Source of the DNA: Actinomycetes bacterium
GTDB lineage: Bacteria > Actinomycetota > Actinomycetes > Mycobacteriales > Mycobacteriaceae
NCBI GenBank assembly: GCA_023404955.1
Contig: JAEXZY010000143.1
Span: 16,093-80,092 of the forward strand
Reading direction: 5' to 3'
Length of the DNA stretch: 64,000 nt
In this document: positions 42,454 to 51,197 of the stretch, one piece after another
How the letters are laid out: every line of letters starts with the position of its first letter
How positions within the stretch are numbered: the first letter of the stretch is position 1
Notes under the pieces: generated by a model
What the model saw: the letters and a program-made list of their open reading frames with translations, nothing else
Told to the model about the DNA's origin: nothing
The model's database searches: none
Translations under genes and position numbers: made by a program

Positions 42454-43777
42454 GTGGCCACTGTGATCATCGGTGCCGGGCCGACGGGATTGTTCACCGC
42501 GATCGCGCTGGCCCGCCGCGGACAGCGCGTGATCGTCGTCGATCGAGACCCCGGACCCACTCACGGTGTGCCGTGGCGACGCCGAGGCGTGATGCAGTTC
42601 GCGCACGCTCACACATTCCGCGGGCCCGTGGTGGATCTGCTCGCTGACGAGATCCCCCGATGCGCTGGCGTCTTTGCGCCGTATCGGGGCCGACGTCATC
42701 ACGGGCGACGACGGCGCCGCGATTGCGCTCCGGTGCCGCCGGGAGGTGTTCGAACGTGTGCTGTGGGCCATCGCCCGGCGAGAACCAGGACTGACGCTGG
42801 TCACCGGCCATGCCGGCCGCGTCATCCAGAACGGACGCCGCGCAGTCGGGATCGACGTCGACGGTACCGCCATGGCTGCCGACGTCGTGATCGACGCTTC
42901 CGGCCGCAGCGGGCGCCTCCTGCGCCGCCTCGGCGCCGTGGACGAGCAGGTCCCGTGCGGCGCCACCTACGTCACCCGTCAGTACCGGCTCGTCGGTGCA
43001 GAGCCCGCCCCGAGCAATTCCCCGGTGGGACTGTCGCTGAGCCTGGCCGGCTATTTCGCCGTCGCGTTTCTGCACGATTCGGGAACGTTCTCCGTCACGA
43101 TCACTCACGATGGCACCGACGCACGACTCAAGACGCTTCGCCACGCCGCGGCGTTCGAGGCCGCCGCGCGGGCCATCCCGCTGCTGGCCGACTGGGTGGA
43201 GCGGGCCGAACCGCTGACGCCGGTCCTGCCCGGTGGTCGGTTGCACAACAGCTACCGTGCACAGCTCGACACTGCCGGCCTCCCGCTTCTGCCTGGACTG
43301 ATCGCCGTCGGTGACTCCGTCTGCACCACAACCCCTTTGGCGGGCCGTGGGGTGACGCTGGCGTTCAGGCAAGCACGCATCCTGGTGGATCTGCTGCAGC
43401 GCTGGCCGGGTGAATCCGAGGCGGTGGCCGTGCACTTCGAGGAGTGGTGCCGAGCCCAGCTCCGCCCCTGGTTCCTCGACCACGTGCGCGCCGACGGGGA
43501 TCGACTGCGCAGGTGGGCTGGTGGTGACGTGGATCTGAGCCGCCCGCTGCCGTCGGATCTCGTGGTGGCGGCAGCAGCCGCCGACCAATCGCTGCGCGCG
43601 GGCGTCGCGGGCTACGACCGGATGCAGGCGTTGCCGGCCGGCCTCGACCGTCTGCAGCATCGGGCCCGCGCGGTGTACGCGTCTGGGTGGCGGCCCCCGA
43701 CGGCCGCTGGACCGACCCGAGCCGAGCTCGGCGAACTATGCGCTCAGTGGGCGACCGGGCAGCCCGTACCGGTGTAG
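42454..43777 (+). pseudogene. FAD-dependent oxidoreductase/monooxygenase, frameshifted
   Basis: A flavoprotein gene split into two frames. The first (GTG 42454, after GAGGG) encodes the FAD motif VIIGAGPTGLFTAIALARRGQ to residue ~68 (VVDLLADEIP). The second, open to 43777, continues DALASLRRIGADVITGDDG… with the second FAD motif (GLIAVGDSVCTTTPLAGRGVTLAF). Removing one C from the C5 run at 42654-42658 joins them into a normal ~440-aa protein. Either a real +1 mutation, slippage in a C tract, or a sequencing error. Divergent from TetR; its end overlaps the convergent CYP125 gene by 34 bp. Confidence 0.85.
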
Positions 43778-45000
43778 TCGACCTGCCAATGCTTGATTCC
43801 GTTGAGCCACCCCGAACGCAGACGTTCCGGGGTGCCGATGGAGTGCAGGTCGGGCATGTGATCGGCGATGGCGTTGAACATCAGCTCGATCGTCATGCGG
43901 GCCAGGTTGGCGCCGATGCAGTAGTGCGCGCCGGTGCCGCCGAACCCCACATGCGGGTTCGGGTCGCGCAGGATGTTGAACGAATAGGGATCCTCGAACA
44001 CCTCTTCGTCGAAGTTGGCCGACCGGTAGGACATCACGACGCGCTGACCCTTCTTGATCGGCACGCCGGACAGTTCGTAGTCGCACAGCGCGGTGCGCTG
44101 AAACGACGTCACCGGCGTCGCCCACCGCACGATCTCGTCGACCGCGGTCGCCGGGCGTTCGGCCTTGAACAACTCCCACTGCTCCGGGTGCTCAGTGAAC
44201 GCGATCATGCCGTGAGTGATCGAGTTGCGCGTCGTCTCGTTGCCCGCGACGGCGAGCAACACCATGAAGAACCCGAACTCGTCGTCGGAGAGCTTGTGGC
44301 CCTCCACGTCGGCTTCCACCAGCTTGGTGACGATGTCCTCTCCCGGCTGCTCGGCACGCTGCGCCGCCAGCTGCATCGCATACATGATCAATTCCGTTGC
44401 GGCATTGCGGTTGTCGTAGTGCGCGAACTCAGGGTCATCGTCACTGACCATCTGGTTGGACCAATCGAAGAGTTTCTTGCGGTCCTCGATCGGCACGCCC
44501 AGCAGACCGGCGATGGCCTGGAGCGGGAGCTCGCACGACACCTGCTCGACGAAGTCACCGACTCCGGCCGACGCCGCGGTCTTCGCGATGTTCTGCGCAC
44601 GGGCATCGAGATCGGCGCGCAGCCGTTCCACCGCGCGCGGCGTGAAGCCGCGGGAGACGATCTTGCGCAGATGGGTGTGGTGCGGGGCGTCCATGTTCAG
44701 CAGCACGAACTTGCCGGTCTCGATCTGCTCGGCGGTCGAGCCCTCGGGATAGCGGGGGAGCGCCGTCTTCTCCAGGCTGGAGAAGACGTCGCTGCGTTTC
44801 GAGATCTCCTTGACGTCACGGTGTTTGGTGACCACCCAGAAGCCGCCGTCCCCGAAGGGGCCCGATCCGCCCGACGTCTGCTCGTTCCACCAGATCGGCG
44901 CGCTGCGGCGCAGCGCCGCCAGTTCTTCGACCGGCAGCCGCTCGCAGTTGAGATCGGGATCGGTGAAATCGAAACCAGGCGGGAAGACCGGAGTCGGCAT
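43744..45000 (-). CDS. cyp125: cytochrome P450 CYP125 (sterol C26/C27 monooxygenase)
   Basis: A 418-aa P450 closely following M. tuberculosis CYP125A1 along its length: PPGFDFTDPDLNCERLPVEE, FVLLNMDAPHHTHLRKIVSR, VSCELPLQAIAGLLGVP, AVAGNETTRNSITHGM, the heme loop GFGGTGAHYCIGANLARMT and the ending GIKHWQVDYTG.GCPVAH. CYP125 oxidises the terminal side-chain carbon of cholesterol or cholest-4-en-3-one, the entry step to side-chain degradation. It lacks the longer N-terminal extension of CYP125A1. I see no KstR box directly upstream, and no other side-chain gene adjacent. Confidence 0.9.
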   Translation of the reverse strand: MPTPVFPPGFDFTDPDLNCERLPVEELAALRRSAPIWWNEQTSGGSGPFGDGGFWVVTKHRDVKEISKRSDVFSSLEKTALPRYPEGSTAEQIETGKFVLLNMDAPHHTHLRKIVSRGFTPRAVERLRADLDARAQNIAKTAASAGVGDFVEQVSCELPLQAIAGLLGVPIEDRKKLFDWSNQMVSDDDPEFAHYDNRNAATELIMYAMQLAAQRAEQPGEDIVTKLVEADVEGHKLSDDEFGFFMVLLAVAGNETTRNSITHGMIAFTEHPEQWELFKAERPATAVDEIVRWATPVTSFQRTALCDYELSGVPIKKGQRVVMSYRSANFDEEVFEDPYSFNILRDPNPHVGFGGTGAHYCIGANLARMTIELMFNAIADHMPDLHSIGTPERLRSGWLNGIKHWQVDYTGTGCPVAH

Positions 45001-45198
45001 GCTGGGGCTCCTTCGCGTCTTGGAGTGCCGTCATGGGGCTCTCATCGATACCTACACCACCGGCAGGTCTCGATGCGCCGACTTCGCAGAGTTCGTCGAC
45101 CGAGGGTGTAACGAAAGTGACTCACGGGGAGAAGCACAGGGTGACAATGAACGGAGGCGGCCTGCAGTGTGGCCGCACACCCGAAGGGGGCACCGGTG

Positions 45199-45666
45199 AT
45201 GATCGGTTGGCACGTCAAGACCGCCTCAGCTGTGGGCGCCGCCGCGGTGGCGGGCCTGCTGGCTTGTGCGCCGCTAGCGGCCGCCGATCCCGACCCGGCG
45301 ATTCCACTTCCTGCCCCTGCCCCAGTCCAGCCGCCCGTGGATCCGGTTGCGGGTCCGGGTGCGCCGGTACAGGCGCTGGCCGGTGGTTCAGCTGACGTGG
45401 TGGCAGCGGCACCGCCCGCCGAGGTGCCGCATCTGTCGAGTCCCGAGAACCTGCCTCCGGGGACCACCGAGACCCCGGCGCCGCAGACCCGTCTCAGCTA
45501 TCTGCGGGACCTCTGGCATTCGATGCAGACCCAGGAGGTGTCCGGCTCGGATGCACTACTGCTGCTGACCCAGCGCCCGATGTCGGCGACGCCCGGCATG
45601 CAGCCCACTCCGCCGATCCCGCCGGCGCCGGCCCCCGCGCCCGAACCCGCGCCGCTGGCCCCTTAA
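45199..45666 (+). CDS. exported proline/alanine-rich protein
   Basis: A 155-aa secreted protein: signal peptide (IGWHVKTASAVGAAAVAGLLACAPLAAADP, cleavage probably after AAA near residue 29) and a mature part rich in Pro and Ala at both ends with a short central segment (QTRLSYLRDLWHSMQTQEVSGSDALLLLTQRP). ATG 45199 lies 8 bp after a G5 run; in-frame GTG 45196 or 45169 are possible. Its stop overlaps the convergent molybdopterin oxidoreductase stop. Not a PE or PPE protein. Function unknown. Confidence 0.78.
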   Translation: MIGWHVKTASAVGAAAVAGLLACAPLAAADPDPAIPLPAPAPVQPPVDPVAGPGAPVQALAGGSADVVAAAPPAEVPHLSSPENLPPGTTETPAPQTRLSYLRDLWHSMQTQEVSGSDALLLLTQRPMSATPGMQPTPPIPPAPAPAPEPAPLAP

Positions 45667-47912
45667 TTCGCCGCGTCCGCCAACGCTTCGATCCGCGCAG
45701 GCACGTGCTTGTGCAACGGCGTGCCCGCATAGTCGTCGCGCCATCGGCTGGACGTGAGCGCATTCGGCGCGACCCCGGGCGCCACGGTGCGCCCCTCGGC
45801 GTCGACGAAGTCCACCCCGAATCCGTTGGGCAGTGAGGCGTGCCCGGGCAGCATCGCGTCGCTGACCTCGACCACCGCCTCGGCCGAGCCGGCCGCGGTG
45901 CTGATGCGAGCCCGTGCTCCGTCGGACAATCCCAGCGCAGCCGCGTCTGCGGGGCTGACCCGCAGCGCCCCCTGCGGGTCTCGGGTGCGCCAACTCGGGT
46001 CGCGCAGGATGTCGTTGGCGGTGAAGGCGCGGCGCTCCCCGGCTGAGAGCACGATCGGGAACTCCGGTGAGGTGAGCCCGGCAGGCTCCTGGGTCAGTTT
46101 CTCCACCTCCGCGAGCATCTCGGGTATCGCGATCGCGATCTTGCGGTCGTCGTGCGTGATCAGCGCGAAGTCGTCCTCGTAGTCATGGACGGTGAACGTC
46201 ACCCCGGAGCGTCCGGCGAGGATGGCCTCGAACAGCGCGTTGCCGTCGGCGTGACCGGCGCGCCGTACCGCCTCCGGATAGGTCATCGCGGTCTTCTGCG
46301 CCAACCCCCACAACGCGGCGGCACCGGCCAGACCCTCGGGCAGCGTCGCCCCCAGCGTTTCGTACAGCACGAACGGGAGCACCTTCGCCAGGCCGGGGTT
46401 CGCGCCGACGGCGGTCAAGAACGCGGCGGCGAACTCGTCGAGACCGCGCTCGGCGGCCTCACGGAGCGGAACGAGTTCGGCCTCGTCGACGACGCCGAGT
46501 GCCCGGGTGAGACGGGCCCAGATCTCGGGCTCGGGCAGCGTGCCCTCCAGCGGCTCCATCAACCGGTGACGCAGGTGGAAGGTGTTGCGGGGGAACTCGA
46601 GATTGAAGAACGTCGCTTCGGCCTTCTCGAACTGGCTGGCGGCCGGCAGCACGTAGTGCGCCAGCCGCGCGGTTTCGGTCATCGCCACGTCGATGACCAC
46701 CAGCAGTTCCAGGCTCTCGAACGCCGCCTGTACTGCGGCGGAATCGGCGATCGAATGGGCGGGATTGCTGCTCTCCACGACCAGCGCGCGGAACCGGTCG
46801 GGGTGGTCGGTGAGGATCTCGTCGGGCACCACGTTGCTCGGCATCAACCCGCCGATGATCGGCGCACCGGTGACGGGAGTGCGGCCGACCCCGCCGGGCC
46901 GGAAGAGCGGCGCGAACGACGAATGCAGATGCTGCGAGCCGGGTTTGGCGAAGTTGCCGGTGAGGATCCACAGCATCTTGTTCAGATAGGAGCACAGCGT
47001 GCTGTTGACCGACTGCTGGATGCCGAGGTCCTCGAAGACTGCGACGCTGTCGGCCCGGGCGATCCGCCGGGCCGCCTCACGCAACAGGTTCTCGTCGACC
47101 CCGCAGCGCGCGGCGTAGTCGGTGACGGGCACCCGGGCCAGCACCGCGCGCACCTCCTCGGCACCGTGGACGTGCTCAGTGAGAAATGCTTCGTCACAAC
47201 GGTTTTCCTGTACGAGCACCGCTGCGAGCGCAGCAAGACACCAGGCATCGGTGCCGGGCCGCACCCGAAGGTGGAAGTCGGCCATCTTCGCGGTGTCGGT
47301 GAGCACCGGATCGATCACGATCATCGAGCGCGCCGGATCCTTGGCGATCTCGTTGAGCACCACGCGGGCGCGCGGAAAGCTCTGCGACATCCACGGGTTC
47401 TTCCCGACGAACACCGACACCTCGGCGTGCTCGAACTCACCCCGGGTATGACCGCCGTAGAAGTGGGCGTCAACCCAGTGCTCGCCGGTCTTCTCCTGCG
47501 CCAGCGCATTGGATCGGTGGTAGGAGCCCAGGGCTTTGAGAAAAGCCCCGCTGTAGGCGCCACCGAGGTGGTTACCCTGGCCACCGCCCCCGTAGTAGAG
47601 GATCTTGTCGCCACCGTAGGCCTCGGCGATCGCCGAGAACCCGGACGCGATCTCCGATATGGCGGTGTCCCAATCGATCTCCTCGTAGGAGCTGTCGGGG
47701 CGGCGGCGCATCGGGGAGGTGAGCCGGTTGCGTTGGTTCTGGTAGTGGTCGAGCCGCAGCGCCTTGTTACAGGTGTACCCCTGCGACGCGGGATGGTTCT
47801 TGTCGCCACGGATGCGGGCGAGCCTGCGGTCGTCGACCTGGACGACGATGCCGCAGTTGCACTCACAGAGGATGCAGGCGGTCGGCTGCCAGTCAGCCGG
47901 GGTGTCGGGCAT
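45663..47912 (-). CDS. molybdopterin-dependent oxidoreductase (formate dehydrogenase/nitrate reductase-like)
   Basis: A 749-aa DMSO-reductase family enzyme. An N-terminal [4Fe-4S] site is formed by Cys13, Cys16, Cys20 and Cys48 (CILCECNC…GYTCNKA). The bis-MGD binding regions follow (YYGGGGQGNHLGG, FVGKNPWMSQSFPRAR), then a C-terminal MGD-binding beta-barrel (GALRVSPADAAALGLSDGARARI, ~610-740). No Tat signal, so cytoplasmic. No partner subunits or electron-transfer genes are adjacent. Start overlaps the TetR stop by 20 bp, so the two are co-expressed. Substrate unknown. Confidence 0.9.
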   Translation of the reverse strand: MPDTPADWQPTACILCECNCGIVVQVDDRRLARIRGDKNHPASQGYTCNKALRLDHYQNQRNRLTSPMRRRPDSSYEEIDWDTAISEIASGFSAIAEAYGGDKILYYGGGGQGNHLGGAYSGAFLKALGSYHRSNALAQEKTGEHWVDAHFYGGHTRGEFEHAEVSVFVGKNPWMSQSFPRARVVLNEIAKDPARSMIVIDPVLTDTAKMADFHLRVRPGTDAWCLAALAAVLVQENRCDEAFLTEHVHGAEEVRAVLARVPVTDYAARCGVDENLLREAARRIARADSVAVFEDLGIQQSVNSTLCSYLNKMLWILTGNFAKPGSQHLHSSFAPLFRPGGVGRTPVTGAPIIGGLMPSNVVPDEILTDHPDRFRALVVESSNPAHSIADSAAVQAAFESLELLVVIDVAMTETARLAHYVLPAASQFEKAEATFFNLEFPRNTFHLRHRLMEPLEGTLPEPEIWARLTRALGVVDEAELVPLREAAERGLDEFAAAFLTAVGANPGLAKVLPFVLYETLGATLPEGLAGAAALWGLAQKTAMTYPEAVRRAGHADGNALFEAILAGRSGVTFTVHDYEDDFALITHDDRKIAIAIPEMLAEVEKLTQEPAGLTSPEFPIVLSAGERRAFTANDILRDPSWRTRDPQGALRVSPADAAALGLSDGARARISTAAGSAEAVVEVSDAMLPGHASLPNGFGVDFVDAEGRTVAPGVAPNALTSSRWRDDYAGTPLHKHVPARIEALADAAN

Positions 47913-48501
47913 CGCGAGCTCGCTTTCTCGTACCGGCGGGAAGTGCTGCCTGGATCATCTCCGCGAGGTGGGTGTGCACCCGGCGCAGTGGTTCGTCGTC
48001 GCGCTGCGCACGCGCGATGACGAGCGCCCCCTCGAATGCCGACAGCGCGAGCACGGCCAGGTCATCGGCGCGGTCTCCCGCGACGCCGTCGGCGCGCAAC
48101 CGGGCGGCCAGTACCTCGTGCCACCGTGTGAATGCTGCGGCAGCGCGGTCGAGCACGGGCCTCTCGGCCGCGTCGGGGTCCCCGGCCTCGACGGCCACCG
48201 CAACCACCGGACAACCCGCACGAAAGTCACTGTCTCGCAGAAGTTCTGCCTGCCTGGCGAACAGCTCGTCCAGAGCGTCCAGGCACGACGGTGCCGCGTC
48301 GAGGTGGCGCACCATGTGGTCAGCGGCGTAGTCGACTGCCTCACAGAGCAGTTGGGTGCGCCCACCGGGGAAGTAATGGTAGGCGGAGCCGCGCGGCGCA
48401 CCGCTGTGCTCGAGCACGTCGGCGATCGCGGTGGATTGTGCGCCGCGCTCCCGGATCAGCAGCGCGGCCGAGACGACCATGCGCTCACGAGGACTGGACA
48501 C
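47893..48501 (-). CDS. TetR family regulator (LmrA/YxaF-like)
   Basis: A 202-aa regulator: HTH SAALLIRERGAQSTAIADVLEHSGAPRGSAYHYFPGGRTQLL (residues ~11-52) with the GAPRGSxYHYF recognition helix of the LmrA/YxaF subgroup. It is upstream of and overlaps the molybdopterin oxidoreductase gene, its probable target. An inverted repeat 18-39 bp upstream of its start is a likely autoregulatory operator. Ligand unknown. Confidence 0.9.
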   Translation of the reverse strand: MSSPRERMVVSAALLIRERGAQSTAIADVLEHSGAPRGSAYHYFPGGRTQLLCEAVDYAADHMVRHLDAAPSCLDALDELFARQAELLRDSDFRAGCPVVAVAVEAGDPDAAERPVLDRAAAAFTRWHEVLAARLRADGVAGDRADDLAVLALSAFEGALVIARAQRDDEPLRRVHTHLAEMIQAALPAGTRKRARDARHPG

Positions 48502-48518
48502 CAGCGCTCCCTTCAGCG

Positions 48519-48540
48519 TTATGTATGCGAACCTACATAA
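48519..48540. promoter_or_regulatory. operator-like inverted repeat upstream of TetR
   Basis: TTATGTA-N8-TACATAA, perfect 7-bp arms, 18 bp upstream of the TetR start at 48501. Likely binding site of that regulator controlling itself and the molybdopterin enzyme. Confidence 0.65.
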
Positions 48541-48558
48541 TGCTGACGCACAAAGGAA

Positions 48559-48611
48559 GCGATTTCGGCGTGGTTGTCATCGGTGGGCGACGACAACCAC
48601 GCCGAAATCGC
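48559..48611 (-). terminator. 20-bp perfect hairpin after the IpdC-like gene
   Basis: Perfect 20-bp arms (48559-48578 and 48592-48611) with a 13-nt loop, starting 1 bp after the stop of the nitronate-monooxygenase-family gene. On the minus strand it is followed by TTCCTTTGTG. Strong intrinsic-terminator-like structure that also insulates the TetR promoter. Confidence 0.8.
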
Positions 48612-49745
48612 CTAGACCGTGGCGGCCTCGTTGAGTTCAAAGAGCCGGCCCGTCGCCTCCAGGTACTCCTGCACCCAGCGCTCGATCACCGTCGCGGTCT
48701 TCTCGACCTTGTTGAACTGGCCGACCACCTGACCGACGGGGTTGAACGCGACGTCGACCGACTCGTTGGGGTACTTGTGCGTCGCGGCGACCGCCATGCC
48801 CGACACCATGTACTGCAACGGCATGCCGAGCGGCTTGGGGTTTTCCGGATCCTCCCAGGCCTCGGTCCAGTCGTTCTTGAGCATCCGGGCCGGCTTGCCG
48901 GTGAAGGACCGACTGCGCACCGTGTCGCGGCTGGTCGCCTTCGCGTAGGCGGCGTGCTGGACCGGGGTGTGCTCGGACTCCTCGACCATCACCCACTGCG
49001 ATCCGGTCCACGCGCCCTGCGCGCCGAGCGCCAGCGCCGCTGCGATCTGCTGACCGCTGCCGATGCCGCCGGCGGCGAGCACCGGGATGGGCGCGACCTC
49101 CTTGACGACCTGCGGCCACAGCACGATCGAGCCGATGTCACCGCAGTGCCCGCCGGCCTCGCCGCCTTGCGCGATGATGATGTCGACGCCCGCGTCGGCA
49201 TGCTTGCGAGCCTGGTACGGCGACCCGCACAGCGCCGCCACGACGCGGCCCTGCTCGTGGATGTGGGCGATCATGTCGGCCGGCGGGGTGCCCAGGGCAT
49301 TGGCGATCATGGTGACCTTGGGGTGCTGGAGCGCCACCTCGACCTGCGGGGTCGCGGTCGCCTCGGTCCAGCCGAGCAACTGCAAGGCGTCATCGTCGCT
49401 GTGCTCGACGGGAACCCCGTGGTCGGACAGGATCCTCTTCGCGAAATCGATGTGCTCCTGCGGAACCAGGTCGTTGAGCGTCTTCTTCAGCACCTCGGGG
49501 TCCATGTCCGCGGCGTCGGAGCCCTCGTACTTGTTCGGGATCACGATGTCCACGCCGTAGGGATGGTCGCCGATGTGCTCGTCGATCCAGTTCAGCTCGA
49601 TCTCGAGTTGCTCCGGGGTGAAGCCGACCGCGCCGAGCACGCCGAAGCCGCCGGCCTTGCTCACCGCGACCACGACGTCACGGCAGTGGGTGAAGGCGAA
49701 GATCGGGAACTCGATACCGAGTTGGTCGCACAGGGGAGTATGCAT
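48612..49745 (-). CDS. ipdC: IpdC-like flavin-dependent enzyme of sterol ring C/D catabolism (nitronate monooxygenase family)
   Basis: A 377-aa FMN TIM-barrel protein of the 2-nitropropane dioxygenase/nitronate monooxygenase family. It tracks M. tuberculosis IpdC (Rv3553) almost end to end, for example CDQLGIEFPIFAFTHCRDVV, GTPPADMIAHIHEQGR, IIAQGGEAGGHCGD, GKPARMLKNDWTEAWE and VERWVQEYLEATGRL-type ending. IpdC acts on the CoA thioester derived from the HIP rings C and D of cholesterol, upstream of EchA20 and IpdAB. A KstR-type operator is 39-60 bp upstream. The usual ipdAB neighbours are absent, so a paralogue is possible. Confidence 0.85.
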   Translation of the reverse strand: MHTPLCDQLGIEFPIFAFTHCRDVVVAVSKAGGFGVLGAVGFTPEQLEIELNWIDEHIGDHPYGVDIVIPNKYEGSDAADMDPEVLKKTLNDLVPQEHIDFAKRILSDHGVPVEHSDDDALQLLGWTEATATPQVEVALQHPKVTMIANALGTPPADMIAHIHEQGRVVAALCGSPYQARKHADAGVDIIIAQGGEAGGHCGDIGSIVLWPQVVKEVAPIPVLAAGGIGSGQQIAAALALGAQGAWTGSQWVMVEESEHTPVQHAAYAKATSRDTVRSRSFTGKPARMLKNDWTEAWEDPENPKPLGMPLQYMVSGMAVAATHKYPNESVDVAFNPVGQVVGQFNKVEKTATVIERWVQEYLEATGRLFELNEAATV

Positions 49746-49783
49746 AGTCCGCTCCTGGTGGGCTGATGAGCCGAAAACGTCGC

Positions 49784-49805
49784 AAAGTAGAACGTGTTCT
49801 ACTTT
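49784..49805. promoter_or_regulatory. KstR-type sterol operator upstream of ipdC
   Basis: TAGAACGTGTTCTA (49788-49801) fits the KstR consensus TNNAACNNGTTNNA exactly, and the symmetry extends to 10-bp arms (AAAGTAGAAC / GTTCTACTTT). It is 39 bp upstream of the IpdC start and overlaps the end of the HAD gene. Confidence 0.8.
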
Positions 49806-50563
49806 AGTACACCGCGAAGCCCGTCGTGGCTACCCCGGCCAGGAGTGTTCACCCGCAACACCGGCCAGCCTTCGATCGCGGCGCGGGCAGCCAGCTCGCG
49901 GCGCGGGTTGACCGGGCGCGGCTGACCCACCAGCGACATCAGCGCGATGTCCTCATTGCCGTCGGCGTAGAACCAGCTGTCGGCCAGGGCGATGTCGCTG
50001 CGCTCGCAGAGCGACACCACAGCCTCTGCCTTGCGCCGGCCCCAGACCACGGGCCGCCGAATCCGGCCGGTGAGACGGCCGTCGGCGTCGAGCTCGAAAT
50101 GGTTGCAGACCACGTGCTCTATTTCGAGGAATCTCGCCACCGGCTCGGCGTGGATGGTCAGCGCCGACGAGCACATCACCACGGTGTGACCGCGGCTCTG
50201 GTGGGCGAGCACCACCTCGTGCATCGCCGGAAACAGCCGCGACCTGACCCGCTCGCGGAACAACCGCTCGCCGATGTCGTCGAGTTCGGCCAACGATTCC
50301 CCGCGCAGGTATCCCGCGGCACGCTCGAGCAGTTTGGCGAAGTCGACCCGGCCGAAGCGGTACCGCATCGCCGCTTCGATGACGCCGGTCACCTCGCCGA
50401 TGCGAGCCTGGCGACGCCGGATGCGATCACCCGCGTGCGCGGTCGCGGTGAAACCGTCGACCAGAGTCCCGTCCAGATCGAAGAACGCCCCGACGTGGGG
50501 GCCCTGTGGGCTCGCTCCGATGGCCGCCAGCAGGTCGCTCGGGAGGGCGGGCTCGACGGTCAC
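49799..50563 (-). CDS. HAD-IB family phosphatase (SerB-like)
   Basis: A 254-aa HAD-superfamily hydrolase. Motif I FFDLDGTLVDG (nucleophile Asp, residues ~28-38), a cap domain, motif II CSSALT and motif IV FYADGNEDIALM are present: a phosphoserine-phosphatase-like subclass IB enzyme. GTG 50563 follows GAGGAG. In mycobacteria similar proteins act on phospholipid or inositol phosphates or are fused to acyltransferases; the substrate here is not known. It is upstream of ipdC on the same strand, though the KstR box and 53-bp gap suggest ipdC has its own promoter. Confidence 0.85.
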   Translation of the reverse strand: MTVEPALPSDLLAAIGASPQGPHVGAFFDLDGTLVDGFTATAHAGDRIRRRQARIGEVTGVIEAAMRYRFGRVDFAKLLERAAGYLRGESLAELDDIGERLFRERVRSRLFPAMHEVVLAHQSRGHTVVMCSSALTIHAEPVARFLEIEHVVCNHFELDADGRLTGRIRRPVVWGRRKAEAVVSLCERSDIALADSWFYADGNEDIALMSLVGQPRPVNPRRELAARAAIEGWPVLRVNTPGRGSHDGLRGVLK

Positions 50564-50765
50564 GTTCTCCTCGAGTCTGGCCGGTCTTCCGGCGTTGACT
50601 TGCCATGCTACGGGCCGCGGCGGCACTCCTGGTTTAATCTGTGCCGGTCGCCGCAAACGGCCACGGTAGTTTGGTAGCCGGGTTCAGGAAGCAGCCTGTG
50701 CGAGAGGTGGACGAGAGTTCTGCTCTCGCAGTGGGCGGACAGCGGCCTGACATGGAAGGTGAACC

Positions 50766-51152
50766 TTGGACGAGCAAGCAGCCGACGGCACAACCGCCTC
50801 AGCAGGGGCTTCGAACTGCGACGTGGCGGAACGGTGGGTCGATGGGGTGGCCATCGTGGCGGTCTCCGGTGTCGTCGACATGCTCACGGCACCGCAGCTG
50901 GAGTCCGCCATCGACGCCGCTCTGGCACAGAAACCCTCGGCAATCGTGATCGATTTCACCAACGTGGAATTCCTGGCCTCAGCCGGGATGGGCGTTCTGG
51001 TCGCCGCGCACGACAAAGCGGGCGCTGACGTCGCATTCAGCGTGGTCGCCGACGGTCCCGCGACGAGCCGGCCCCTCAAGTTGGTGGGCATCGCCGAGAT
51101 CGTGAGCCTCTATCCGAGCCTGGACGAGGCGCTGGCGGCACGTGACGCGTAG
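50766..51152 (+). CDS. STAS-domain anti-sigma factor antagonist
   Basis: A 128-aa STAS protein (WVDGVAIVAVSGVVDMLTAPQLESAIDAAL…IVIDFTNVEFLASAGMGVLV) with the phosphorylatable Ser in the FLASAGMG loop (near residue 72) typical of SpoIIAA/RsbV-type antagonists. Dephosphorylated STAS binds an anti-sigma kinase and frees its sigma factor. The start is probably TTG 50766 after GGAAGG; no better start is seen. The kinase-like gene 45 bp downstream is its likely partner. No sigma factor gene is in the window; SigF is the usual client. Confidence 0.85.
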   Translation: MDEQAADGTTASAGASNCDVAERWVDGVAIVAVSGVVDMLTAPQLESAIDAALAQKPSAIVIDFTNVEFLASAGMGVLVAAHDKAGADVAFSVVADGPATSRPLKLVGIAEIVSLYPSLDEALAARDA

Positions 51153-51197
51153 GAAAGCCGCGTAGAAACGTGCGTCTTCGGGTAGCCACCGACTGCC

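Noticed and set aside
45199..45666. PE/PPE or mucin-like antigen from the proline content
   Set aside because: No PE or PPE N-terminal signature; simply an exported Pro/Ala-rich protein.
51180..51184. GGGTA before the HATPase gene as a SigF -10
   Set aside because: No GGTTT-like -35 at 15-17 bp, so not called.
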